Shown piece after piece: positions 1 to 6,861 of a stretch of DNA of 13,708 nucleotides. The stretch comes from CBDUMN01 sp965368335 (lineage in GTDB: Bacteria > Pseudomonadota > Alphaproteobacteria > Rhodospirillales > JAPHRK01). Where the stretch lies: positions 1-13,708 of the forward strand of contig CBDUMN010000091.1 in NCBI GenBank assembly GCA_965368335.1, in the 5' to 3' direction. The position numbers and the translations under genes are program-made. Every line of letters begins with the position of its first letter. Position 1 is the first letter of the stretch. The notes under the pieces were generated by a model. It was not told the DNA's origin and made no database searches. It saw nothing but the letters and a program-made list of their open reading frames with translations.

Positions 1-383
1 GTCTGACAGTGGAAGCGCTTTCTCCGCATACAAATGGCAATCTTGAAGCTCGTTTAGAACATTTGGTACGCGATTGCCGGATGAACTTGGAAAGCGGTCT
101 GACCCTGCTTGCCACCATTGGCAACGCATCGCCGTTCATCGGGCTGTTGGGTACTGTGTGGGGCATTATGCATGCATTGCAGGGGCTTGATTCCGATGCC
201 GCCGTTTCGTTGGAGGTTGTTGCCGGACCGGTGGCCGAGGCGTTGGTCGCGACGGCGGCAGGTCTGTTCGCCGCCATTCCGGCCGTGGTTGGCTACAACC
301 TGCTGCTTCGTCTTCTACGTCGGGTTTGTAGCACCACGGAAGGCAATGCTACGCGAATGCTTGCCATGGCGAAGGGGCGATAA
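1..383 (+). CDS. exbB: ExbB/TolQ/MotA-family proton channel protein, 3' part only
   Basis: Inner-membrane proton channel subunit that works with ExbD and TonB to energise outer-membrane receptors. The reading frame is open to the left edge of the window (Leu-Thr precede the GTG at 9), so the N-terminal half lies outside and that GTG is not a credible start. What remains is the family's diagnostic C-terminal part: a segment reading LLATIGNASPFIGLLGTVWG followed by IMHAL, then a second hydrophobic stretch around residues VAEALVATAAGLFAAIPAVV, ending in a short basic tail. The tail-end order matches ExbB (TM2 and TM3). The stop at 381-383 is one base from the exbD start, so the two are translationally coupled. 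TolQ is the main alternative; the GTVWGIMHA wording and the absence of tolR/tolA downstream favour ExbB. Confidence 0.88.
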   Translation, partial: LTVEALSPHTNGNLEARLEHLVRDCRMNLESGLTLLATIGNASPFIGLLGTVWGIMHALQGLDSDAAVSLEVVAGPVAEALVATAAGLFAAIPAVVGYNLLLRLLRRVCSTTEGNATRMLAMAKGR

Positions 384-384
384 A

Positions 385-792
385 ATGGCGATGGGTTCAC
401 AAGGGGGAGACTCCGATCAGCCTTTATCGGAGATCAACGTTACGCCGCTTGTTGATGTCATGTTGGTGCTGTTGGTGATTTTTATCATCGCCGCGCCGTT
501 GATGGCGCAGGCGTTGAACGTCAATTTGCCAAAAGCCGAAGCGCCCGCCGCACAGGACATCAATGCAATTACGCTTGTTGTGCGGATTGAGGGGGCGGTG
601 GAACTGGACGGGCATGCCGTCCCGGAAAAAACCTTGCCGGTGTTGCTTAGGGAAAGGCTGAAAGAAGACCCTGAACTCGTATTACGACTTGGAGCGGATG
701 CCTCCGTTCCATATCAGAGGATTGCCCAAATGCTGTCCCTTGGACGACAAGCCGGTATTACCCGCATTGCATTTGCTACGCAGTCTCCTTAA
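385..792 (+). CDS. exbD: ExbD biopolymer transport protein
   Basis: Partner of ExbB in the proton-driven motor that powers TonB. The 135-residue protein has the standard ExbD plan: a short cytoplasmic N-terminus, the family signature INVTPLVDVMLVLLVIF with the proton-carrying Asp in the membrane helix (about residues 14-35 including PLVDVMLVLL), then a periplasmic domain rich in Glu and Leu. ATG 385 is chosen because GAAGGGG at 371-377 lies 7 bases upstream and the protein then has normal ExbD length. The same frame is open far upstream, but that part only mirrors exbB. No tonB follows: the downstream DNA is a repeat element and then an unrelated Nudix gene, so tonB would have to lie upstream or elsewhere. 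TolR is a close relative and a less likely alternative. Confidence 0.9.
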   Translation: MAMGSQGGDSDQPLSEINVTPLVDVMLVLLVIFIIAAPLMAQALNVNLPKAEAPAAQDINAITLVVRIEGAVELDGHAVPEKTLPVLLRERLKEDPELVLRLGADASVPYQRIAQMLSLGRQAGITRIAFATQSP

Positions 793-811
793 GCGCTTTT
801 AACGGGAAAAC

Positions 812-914
812 TAGGGTCAGGACCCATTAATCCGATCCATTCTGCGTCCTGCCTCCTTGCCCTCGGCTAAATAGAATGAACAGAATTGCATCGGATTAAT
901 GAGTCCTGACCCTA
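812..914. repeat. 103 bp imperfect inverted-repeat element (MITE/REP-like)
   Basis: The arms 812-844 and 881-914 are reverse complements over about 33 bases with about two differences. The outer ends read TAGGGTCAGGAC and GTCCTGACCCTA; both arms contain ATTAATCCGAT or its complement. The roughly 36-base centre has no coding potential. It begins 20 bases after the exbD stop. Size, near-perfect terminal symmetry and lack of a reading frame fit a miniature inverted-repeat element or a paired REP sequence. No direct target duplication is obvious at the borders. As RNA it would fold into a long hairpin and could protect or end the exbD transcript, although no U-tract follows. Confidence 0.75.
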
Positions 915-1009
915 ACTGGGCTCCAATCGTTGCCGTATTCTTTGTGAGCCTATGGGATGCAGACAGCGAATTTTCTCATGTTTAATTTTTTTCAAGAACA
1001 CTAACGGAA

Positions 1010-1015
1010 TATACT
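1010..1015 (+). promoter_or_regulatory. Candidate -10 box of the Nudix gene
   Basis: TATACT matches the sigma-70 -10 consensus TATAAT at five of six positions. It sits downstream of a T-rich stretch (987-992) at roughly the right distance, but no good -35 hexamer is visible. Transcription from about 1022 would give a leader of about 80 bases that contains the stem-loop at 1049-1089. Confidence 0.35.
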
Positions 1016-1048
1016 CTGTGGAGTGAACGCTGGTTGGGTAACTTTTAT

Positions 1049-1089
1049 GTCAGTAATCGGCTGGCAAGCCGTCGGCGTTTATTGCTGAC
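1049..1089 (+). promoter_or_regulatory. Two-tier stem-loop in the Nudix gene leader
   Basis: The outer stem pairs GTCAGTAA (1049-1056) with TTGCTGAC (1082-1089), seven Watson-Crick pairs and one G-U. The inner stem pairs CGGCT (1058-1062) with AGCCG (1067-1071) across GGCA. The structure ends two bases before the TGAGG ribosome binding site (1091-1095), so folding could affect initiation. It does not match a riboswitch class that I recognise. Confidence 0.4.
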
Positions 1090-1104
1090 GTGAGGCTTTT
1101 CTGA

Positions 1105-1539
1105 TTGTCCAAATCCGTTTCATTCAAGCAGCAATCGGCGGTTATTCCTTACCGTTGGCGCAAGGGTAAGCTGGAAATTCTGCTGATTACTTCCATGGAT
1201 ACCGGGCGGTGGGTTTTGCCCAAAGGGGGGATTGAAAGAGATTTAACGCCCTGCAAATCGGCAGAGAAAGAAGCCTATGAAGAGGCCGGGATACGGGGGC
1301 GTGTGGCAAAACAATCGGTCGGCGTTTACACCTACGTGAAATCGGAACAAAAAGGGGGACTTGTCTGTAGGGTGCAGGTCTTTCCTATGGATGTTCAGAC
1401 CGAATTGACCGACTGGCCGGAAAAGGAGATGCGAACCCGCACCTGGATGAAAACGAATGATGCTGCCCAAAATGTCCAGGAGAAAAAATTACGAAAAATT
1501 ATTTCCGATTTCGCCAAGGCGTTTAAAGAGCCGGGTTAA
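1105..1539 (+). CDS. Nudix hydrolase (MutT/DIPP-like)
   Basis: A 144-residue cytoplasmic hydrolase of the Nudix fold, which cleaves nucleoside diphosphates linked to another group (X). The protein opens with a beta strand containing AVIPYR, followed by ILLITS and GRWVLPKGG, then the Nudix helix ending KEAYEEAGI (about residues 53-61). The metal-binding Glu residues of the EAYEEAG core are present. The first Glu of the textbook box is replaced by Leu (GGIERDL), as in the alphaproteobacterial subgroup with PKGWPM-type loops, so the variation is not disabling. Start TTG 1105 is supported by TGAGG at 1091-1095 with 9-base spacing; no ATG gives a full domain. The substrate cannot be deduced; diadenosine polyphosphates or inositol-type pyrophosphates are options by family likeness only. 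It precedes the cyclase gene by 97 bases. Confidence 0.85.
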   Translation: MSKSVSFKQQSAVIPYRWRKGKLEILLITSMDTGRWVLPKGGIERDLTPCKSAEKEAYEEAGIRGRVAKQSVGVYTYVKSEQKGGLVCRVQVFPMDVQTELTDWPEKEMRTRTWMKTNDAAQNVQEKKLRKIISDFAKAFKEPG

Positions 1540-1559
1540 TTGCCAAGGGTGACGTCTTT

Positions 1560-1568
1560 GGGGGGGGG
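1560..1568 (+). repeat. Homopolymeric G9 tract
   Basis: Nine consecutive G residues lie between the Nudix stop and the start of the cyclase gene, about 15 bases before a candidate -35 element. Tracts of this length can slip during replication. The tract is non-coding, so any effect would be on transcript or promoter spacing. Confidence 0.6.
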
Positions 1569-1573
1569 AGGCG

Positions 1574-1588
1574 AGGCAGTCATTGCCT
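1574..1588 (+). terminator. Weak candidate hairpin after the Nudix gene
   Basis: AGGCA and TGCCT form a 5 bp stem around GTCAT, followed only by TT. It lies 34 bases after the Nudix stop. The stem is short and the U-run poor, so it may not terminate transcription. Confidence 0.2.
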
Positions 1589-1610
1589 TTGGGCATATTT
1601 AGTCTAGGAT
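1583..1610 (+). promoter_or_regulatory. Candidate promoter of the cyclase-greB unit
   Basis: TTGCCT (1583-1588) and TAGGAT (1605-1610) are 16 bases apart, matching sigma-70 -35 and -10 boxes at four of six positions each. They lie 27 bases before the TTG start at 1637. The -35 box overlaps the candidate hairpin at 1574-1588, so only one of the two may be real. Confidence 0.3.
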
Positions 1611-1636
1611 GATCAAAAATTTGTTGGGAGGGATCT

Positions 1637-3079
1637 TTGAAGTCGAGAAAGTTGCGCCTGATCGTTACGATTACGGTTCTGTTGGTTGGTGGTTTTTTAG
1701 CAACGACATTTGTTAGTTATTTCGTTGCGCAGAAGTCTCTGACCGAACAGGTCTCGGAAAACACCCTTCCTTTGACAAGCGACAACGTTTATTCGGAAAT
1801 TCAACAGGATCTGCTGCGCCCGATTTTCATCTCGAAACTAATGGCTCAGGACACTTTTGTGCGCGATTGGGTGCTGTCCGGTGAAGAAAATGAAAAGAAG
1901 CTGATCCGCTATTTGACAGCCATTCAACAGCGATTCAATACGGTTACCAGCTACTTCGTTTCGGAAAAAACACGGCGCTATTATCATCCCAAAGGAATCT
2001 TGAAAAAGGTAAAAGAAGAAGACCCGCAGGATGCGTGGTATTTCCGCGTCCGCAAGATGACCGACAATTATGAAATCAACGTAGATCACGATACGGCTGA
2101 TTTAAGCAAACTGACCGTTTTTATCAATCACCGTGTCTATGGGTATTCGGGTGATTATATAGGAGCCATCGGTGTCGGGCTCGCTGTCGATGCGGTTAAA
2201 AGATTGGTCGATAACTATGAAAAGCGTTATGGGCGGCAAATCTATTTTATCAATCGTCAAGGCGCGGTCACGCTGCATGGTAAGGGCTTCAACGGGGCAA
2301 CGAATATTCGCAACCGTCCCGGCATGGATAGTATAGCAACGGTGTTGCTGACCTCTCCCGGAGGTGCGTTTTCCTATGATTACAAAGGTGATAAACGGTT
2401 CGTCAACAGTCGCTATGTCCCGGAATTTGGTTGGTTGCTGATTGTTGAGCAGGGCGGTTCTGAGGGAAGCGAACGTTTGACGCGCACCTTCGTAATCAAT
2501 TTGTTCGTTGCGGTTGTGATTACCCTGATTGTTATTTTGACTGCCAATCTCACCGTTGGCGGCTATCAGAGAAAACTCGAGGAAATGGCCAGCCAGGATA
2601 AGCTGACGGGTGTGCTCAATCGTCAGATGTTTGACGGCATATTGCGGCAAACCATGAGCTTGGCGCGACGCAAAGGACAAAAGCTTTCATTGGTCATTTT
2701 TGATCTCGACCACTTTAAAAAAGTTAATGATACCTACGGCCACTTGGCTGGAGATGAGGTGCTTCGCTCGGTGGCCGATACCGTCCGCGAACTTTTGCGC
2801 GAAAGCGATGTTATGTGCCGTTGGGGGGGAGAAGAATTTTTCTTGCTGTTCCCCGATTGCGATCTGGAGCAGGCTCAGGTTCTTGCTGAAAGAATGCGCA
2901 AGGAAATTGAGGAATACTTTTTTTCTTTTGCCGGCAAAACCATCCGTATTACTGCGAGCTTCGGCGTTGCTGAGTATGAGCCCGGCGAGGATGATACGGC
3001 ACTGATCAACCGCGCGGACCAAGCTCTTCTTGCAGCTAAAAATAGCGGGCGAAATCGCGTTGAATTGCGTCTCGTTTGA
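1637..3079 (+). CDS. Membrane diguanylate cyclase with extracytoplasmic sensor domain
   Basis: Makes cyclic di-GMP from two GTP in response to an extracytoplasmic signal. The 480-residue protein has an N-terminal membrane helix (about 7-29), a Cache-like periplasmic sensor of about 250 residues (about 35-280), a second membrane helix (about 284-307) and a C-terminal GGDEF domain starting at DKLTGVLNR (321). The active site is RWGGEEF (GGEEF at 397-401) and the Mg-binding DLDHFK motif is intact. RESD at 388-391, five residues before the active site, is a canonical product-inhibition (I) site, so the enzyme should be active and feedback-inhibited. Start TTG 1637 has a strong GGGAGGG (1626-1632) only 4 bases upstream and gives a proper signal-anchor beginning. 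greB follows 18 bases after the stop, suggesting co-transcription. The sensed ligand is unknown; the Cache assignment rests on layout and on short stretches such as YIGAIGVGL. Confidence 0.9.
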   Translation: MKSRKLRLIVTITVLLVGGFLATTFVSYFVAQKSLTEQVSENTLPLTSDNVYSEIQQDLLRPIFISKLMAQDTFVRDWVLSGEENEKKLIRYLTAIQQRFNTVTSYFVSEKTRRYYHPKGILKKVKEEDPQDAWYFRVRKMTDNYEINVDHDTADLSKLTVFINHRVYGYSGDYIGAIGVGLAVDAVKRLVDNYEKRYGRQIYFINRQGAVTLHGKGFNGATNIRNRPGMDSIATVLLTSPGGAFSYDYKGDKRFVNSRYVPEFGWLLIVEQGGSEGSERLTRTFVINLFVAVVITLIVILTANLTVGGYQRKLEEMASQDKLTGVLNRQMFDGILRQTMSLARRKGQKLSLVIFDLDHFKKVNDTYGHLAGDEVLRSVADTVRELLRESDVMCRWGGEEFFLLFPDCDLEQAQVLAERMRKEIEEYFFSFAGKTIRITASFGVAEYEPGEDDTALINRADQALLAAKNSGRNRVELRLV

Positions 3080-3097
3080 ACAAGTGAGGCTCAAGAC

Positions 3098-3589
3098 GTG
3101 AGCGACAAGCCCCATTATGTGACGCCTACCGGGGCCAAGACGCTACAGGAGGAGTTGGACCGTCTTTGGAAGGTCGAGCGGCCTGAGGTGGTCAAAGTCG
3201 TTTCTTGGGCGGCGGGCAACGGTGATCGAAGCGAGAATGGCGACTATATCTATGGCAAAAAGCGGTTACGTGAAATCGACCGCCGGGTGCGGTATCTGCG
3301 CAAGAGAATTGATAACGCCGTTATTGTAAACCCTGAAGACCAAGTGGGCCTGGAGGAAGTTCGTTTCGGAGCCAAAGTGACCTACGTCAATCAGGATGAT
3401 AAGGAAACGACGGTCCAGATTGTCGGTTTGGATGAGGCCGATTTGGCCGAGGGGAAAATCAGCTATATCAGCCCTATCGCCAGAACTCTTATGAAATTGA
3501 GAGTAGGGGATAGCAAAGAAATTCAGCTTCCCGGCGGTTCCGATGAGCTTGAAGTCTTAGCGATTACCTATCCTGGCGTCGATAAATGA
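3098..3589 (+). CDS. greB: Transcription elongation factor GreB
   Basis: Rescues backtracked RNA polymerase by stimulating cleavage of the extruded 3' RNA end through the secondary channel. The 163-residue protein follows GreB along its length: an N-terminal coiled coil with a conserved start (VTPTGAKTLQEELDRLW), the catalytic tip GDRSENGDY with its paired acidic residues (about 42-50), and the GreB-type run KKRLREIDRRVRYL, then a C-terminal FKBP-like domain ending near LEVLAITYPG. RPEVVKVVSWAAGNGDRSEN with the long basic stretch distinguishes it from GreA. Start GTG 3098 has GTGAGG at 3084-3089, 8 bases upstream. It sits 18 bases behind the cyclase stop, an unusual pairing; the next gene starts about 95 bases downstream. 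Confidence 0.95.
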   Translation: MSDKPHYVTPTGAKTLQEELDRLWKVERPEVVKVVSWAAGNGDRSENGDYIYGKKRLREIDRRVRYLRKRIDNAVIVNPEDQVGLEEVRFGAKVTYVNQDDKETTVQIVGLDEADLAEGKISYISPIARTLMKLRVGDSKEIQLPGGSDELEVLAITYPGVDK

Positions 3590-3617
3590 CGCGAGCATAA
3601 CGCAACTGTGATCCTTG

Positions 3618-3637
3618 CAGCCTGGAACTTAAGGCTG
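3618..3637 (+). terminator. Weak candidate hairpin after greB
   Basis: CAGCCT and AGGCTG form a 6 bp stem around an 8-base loop, 28 bases after the greB stop. It is followed by a C/T-rich run ending in ATTTT rather than a clean U-tract. It could attenuate transcription between greB and the msrAB gene. Confidence 0.25.
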
Positions 3638-3684
3638 TGCCTCCCTATTTTCATCAGGCAGTCATAGGCCGATATGAAGCGGTC

Positions 3685-4791
3685 ATGGAAAACGCGAAAC
3701 GCCGTTGGCTTTGGGTATGGCCTGCGCTGATTCTGGTGGCGCTATTCAATGCTGGGACGGTCAAGACAATGATGAAGGATAAGAATGTGAGCGGTCTGTC
3801 TGTTGCGACTTTTGCCGGTGGGTGCTTTTGGTGTATCGAGGCTGGTTTCGAAAAGGTGCCGGGCGTTAAAGAGGCGATATCCGGTTATACTGGCGGGAGT
3901 GAAGAAAATCCAACCTATGAACAGGTGGCAAGCGGTGCGACAGGCCATCTGGAAGCGGTTCAAGTATTCTTCGATCCGGCCGTTGTTTCCTATGAAGGAC
4001 TATTGGCCGCTTTCTGGCGGATGTTTGACCCGACGGATGGGGAAGGGCAGTTCCATGATCGGGGGAGACAGTATCGTCCGGCGATTTTTTATCATGACGA
4101 CGAGCAAAAAAAACTAGCCGAACAATCAAAGGCGGCGCTTGTTGAAACGGGACGGTTCGGATCGTCGATTGCCGTACCGATTAAACCTTTCAGCAAATTT
4201 TATAATGCCGAGGATTATCATCAGGACTATGCCGATAAAAATCCGCTGCGCTATGGGTTCTACGCTTCCGGATCAGGGAGGATGCGTTTTGTCGAGGAGG
4301 CTTGGGGAAAGGATTTGAAAATTGATTTTACCCAAGTGGGAAGCAAAGAGGGAGGATATCGCAAACCAAACGAGGCCAACTTGAGGCAACGTTTGACCGA
4401 CCTGCAATACCAAGTCACCCAGAAAGACGGAACGGAAGTGCCCTTTAACAACGCCTATTGGGATGAAAAGCGCGACGGTCTTTATGTCGATATTGTAAGC
4501 GGAGAGCCCTTGTTTTCATCGCGAGATAAGTTTGATTCCGGCACCGGCTGGCCAAGTTTCACTCAACCGCTCGCTGATGGTGGGTTGGTTGAAAAGACGG
4601 ATTTCAAGCTGCTGATGCCGCGTACCGAGGTGCGCAGTTGCTTGGCCGATTCTCATCTCGGGCATGTTTTTTCCGATGGTCCCGCGCCGACAGGCCTGCG
4701 CTATTGCATCAATTCCGCCGCTCTTCGATTTGTGCCCAAGGACAAGATGGCCGAAGAGGGCTATGAAGAGCTTCTAGCCCTTTTTGAGTAG
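3685..4791 (+). CDS. msrAB: MsrA-MsrB fusion, membrane-anchored or exported
   Basis: Reduces both stereoisomers of methionine sulfoxide in oxidised proteins. From ATG 3685 the 368-residue protein has a basic start and a hydrophobic segment (KRRWLWVWPALILVALF, about 5-23), so it is likely anchored in or exported across the inner membrane. The MsrA domain (about 38-215) carries GCFWC with catalytic Cys47 and a second Cys50. The MsrB domain (about 235-355) starts near YRKPNEANL, contains SGTGWPSF and HLGHVF, and ends with RYCINSAALRF, whose Cys341 is catalytic. The usual resolving Cys of SGCGWPSF is Thr; Cys319 (VRSCLAD) is a possible substitute. The CxxC zinc pairs seen in some MsrB are absent. 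There is no thioredoxin-like domain as in neisserial PilB. A GTG at 3637 is an alternative start; ATG 3685 has only a weak GAAG upstream but a better signal sequence. Confidence 0.9.
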   Translation: MENAKRRWLWVWPALILVALFNAGTVKTMMKDKNVSGLSVATFAGGCFWCIEAGFEKVPGVKEAISGYTGGSEENPTYEQVASGATGHLEAVQVFFDPAVVSYEGLLAAFWRMFDPTDGEGQFHDRGRQYRPAIFYHDDEQKKLAEQSKAALVETGRFGSSIAVPIKPFSKFYNAEDYHQDYADKNPLRYGFYASGSGRMRFVEEAWGKDLKIDFTQVGSKEGGYRKPNEANLRQRLTDLQYQVTQKDGTEVPFNNAYWDEKRDGLYVDIVSGEPLFSSRDKFDSGTGWPSFTQPLADGGLVEKTDFKLLMPRTEVRSCLADSHLGHVFSDGPAPTGLRYCINSAALRFVPKDKMAEEGYEELLALFE

Positions 4792-4822
4792 AGCGCCTGT
4801 CTAACCAAATGGGATGTGCCCC

Positions 4823-6613
4823 CTAGATAAACGCCCCGGCGCCATCGATGGCTTCCAATCCCGCATTGCTTTTGAGAAGTTCCCTGAACTCACGAGCTGG
4901 AAGAGGTTTGGCAAACAGGAACCCCTGAACTTCATGGCAGCCTTCCATTTGCAGGAACATGCGTTGCGCTTCCGTCTCAACGCCTTCGGCTACCATTTGC
5001 AACCCAAGGGCGGTGCCGAGTTCGATGACAGCGCGAATGATGGCTTCGGCCTCCCGGTTTGACCCTAAATCCTGAATGAAGGCACGATCCACTTTGATCA
5101 TGTCGAAAGGAAAACGGCGTAGGTAGGAAAGGCTTGAGTAACCCGTGCCGAAATCATCCATCGCCAGATGTGCCCCTAAATTTTTCAATTCCTGCAACAA
5201 CTCGCCAGCCTGTTGAGGATTATGCATAACGATGCTCTCAGTCACCTCCAGTTCCAAGCTGAGGTTGGCGTTCTTGTAGTCTACGAAGTGTTGACGCATG
5301 GACTCCATGATCGCCCCGCGCTGAAACTGCCGGGCCGATACGTTGACCGAAATGCGTAAAGGCGTATCGATAATTTTAGACCAGGAGCGAGCTTCTTGAA
5401 GCGCATTTTTCAAAACCCAATCGCCGATAGGAACGATCAGCCCCGTTTGCTCTGCAATGGGGATGAATTCGCTAGGTTGAATTTGACCTTTTTCTGGGTG
5501 ATTCCAGCGTACCAGGGCCTCCGCCCCGGCGATTTTGCCGCTCGCTAGCGTATAGAGCGGCTGATAGAAAAGCTCCAATTGGTCCTTCTCTATGGCGTCA
5601 TATAGGCCATGTTCGATTTTTAGGCGCTGATGGGCGCGCCGGTCGATGTCCTGGGTAAAGAAACGGAAACCGTTTTTGCCGCGCGCTTTAACTCTGCACA
5701 TGGCGTTGTCGGCATTTTTAATGAGCGTTTCAGGAGTGTCGCCATCCTGTGGATATACTGAAATACCGATGCTGGATCGGGCGTAAAGGGTGTTTTCTCC
5801 GAAACAAACAGCCTTGGAAAGGTCTTCCATAAGTCTCTGCGTGACGTCTGTAATATGACCTTCGCTTTCGGGGGCAAAAAGAAGTACGGCGAATTCATCG
5901 TCACCAATCCTGGCGACCGTATCGCCGACTCTGATGCTTTCTTTCAAGCGGCTGGCGATCTCAATCAGAAAGGCGTCGCCCGCGCTATGGCCGAGCGAAT
6001 CGTTAATCATCTTAAAATCGTCGAGGTCGACGTAGAGGACTGCCAGAAATCGCTCGTCTCGTTCGGCATGGGCCAAGGCCTGATTAAGGAGATCGATGAA
6101 AAGAGAGCGGTTTGGTAAAGATGTCAGGCCGTCGTGTTTGGCTTGATGTTCCAGTTCCAACTCATAATTGCGTTGCGTCGTGATGTCTTGGAGGGTTTCG
6201 ATGGCCCCGGCAATATTGCCGTCTGCATCGCGGAGAAGGCGGGCTGAAAAAGAAAGCCATTTTCCTCCGTTGGGGAAATGGGGGAAAAAATCTTCAGCTT
6301 CCCAAGTACCATTGATAACGGCTGATTGACGAACCTTGTTTTTGTAATATTGAGGAATTTCATCCGTTCGCTGATCGAGGATGAGATTCGCCATGGTTGG
6401 GCGTTCCTCAGTATAAAAAGGTTTCCAGGCCTCTGCGTTTCCCAACAATAATGGTGCAGGGTATCCCGTTACTGTCTCACAGGCATGATTCCAGTGGATT
6501 ATTCTATGTTGATCATCGATCACGAATGTGGGTACGGGCGTACCCTCCAGAACCTGTCTGAGGAGGTCGTGGTCCAATGCACCCGTGAGGGATTCAGTGT
6601 CCTTCATCGGCAA
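4823..6613 (-). CDS. PAS-GGDEF-EAL protein, probable c-di-GMP phosphodiesterase
   Basis: Soluble 596-residue regulator predicted to degrade cyclic di-GMP. It has no membrane segment. A PAS domain (about 15-145) ends in the typical DITTQR linker; a GGDEF domain follows (from KHDGLTSLPNR, about 165-330) and then an EAL domain (about 345-585). In the GGDEF domain the signature is GDDEF (237-241), with the second Gly changed to Asp, so cyclase activity is doubtful; the upstream RVGD I-site motif (228-231) is kept. The EAL half has every catalytic element I can check: EALVRW (365-370), NVSARQF, the Glu in VTES, DDFGTGYSS (486-494), IKVDRAF, VAEGVET and QGFLF. Start: TTG 6613 has a modest TGAG 8 bases upstream; ATG 6607 is the alternative. 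It converges on msrAB with 31 bases between stops and no clear terminator there. Confidence 0.9.
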   Translation of the reverse strand: MPMKDTESLTGALDHDLLRQVLEGTPVPTFVIDDQHRIIHWNHACETVTGYPAPLLLGNAEAWKPFYTEERPTMANLILDQRTDEIPQYYKNKVRQSAVINGTWEAEDFFPHFPNGGKWLSFSARLLRDADGNIAGAIETLQDITTQRNYELELEHQAKHDGLTSLPNRSLFIDLLNQALAHAERDERFLAVLYVDLDDFKMINDSLGHSAGDAFLIEIASRLKESIRVGDTVARIGDDEFAVLLFAPESEGHITDVTQRLMEDLSKAVCFGENTLYARSSIGISVYPQDGDTPETLIKNADNAMCRVKARGKNGFRFFTQDIDRRAHQRLKIEHGLYDAIEKDQLELFYQPLYTLASGKIAGAEALVRWNHPEKGQIQPSEFIPIAEQTGLIVPIGDWVLKNALQEARSWSKIIDTPLRISVNVSARQFQRGAIMESMRQHFVDYKNANLSLELEVTESIVMHNPQQAGELLQELKNLGAHLAMDDFGTGYSSLSYLRRFPFDMIKVDRAFIQDLGSNREAEAIIRAVIELGTALGLQMVAEGVETEAQRMFLQMEGCHEVQGFLFAKPLPAREFRELLKSNAGLEAIDGAGAFI

Positions 6614-6712
6614 CGTAAAGTCTCAGCTGTTAGTTGTTTATCTTTTCACCTTTTTGGCTTTTGAGACACATTACACATCGTAAATTGATCGGTAAACAGC
6701 CGTATTGCCGAT

Positions 6713-6741
6713 TTGTCAAAGTATCTTTGTCCGAGAAAATA
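6713..6741 (+). promoter_or_regulatory. Candidate promoter in the 6614-6861 gap
   Basis: TTGTCA (6713-6718) and AAAATA (6736-6741) are 17 bases apart and could drive the small winged-helix gene at 6862. The rest of this 248-base divergent gap holds A/T-rich DNA with no gene or structure that I can support. The leftward promoter of the EAL gene must lie here too, but I cannot place it. Confidence 0.25.
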
Positions 6742-6861
6742 AAAGTCCTAGAAAACCGCTGTTGTTCACGATTCTGTGAAGTAAGCGATTTGCCCCAATT
6801 TCGCCCAGAAACTTACCTTAAATCTCCGGTTGAACAGCAATGTCGATGGAGATTTTCCCCC

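Noticed and set aside
109..384. Long upstream extension of the exbD frame
   Set aside because: It overlaps exbB in another frame, has Trp/Arg/Cys-rich composition, and exbD has a good ribosome site and start at 385.
2102..2680. 192-codon open frame on the minus strand
   Set aside because: It lies entirely inside the diguanylate cyclase gene and shows no domain or ribosome site; it is a shadow.
6634..6861. N-terminal extension of the winged-helix protein
   Set aside because: Its composition looks non-coding, there is no convincing ribosome site, and ATG 6862 starts the recognisable fold.
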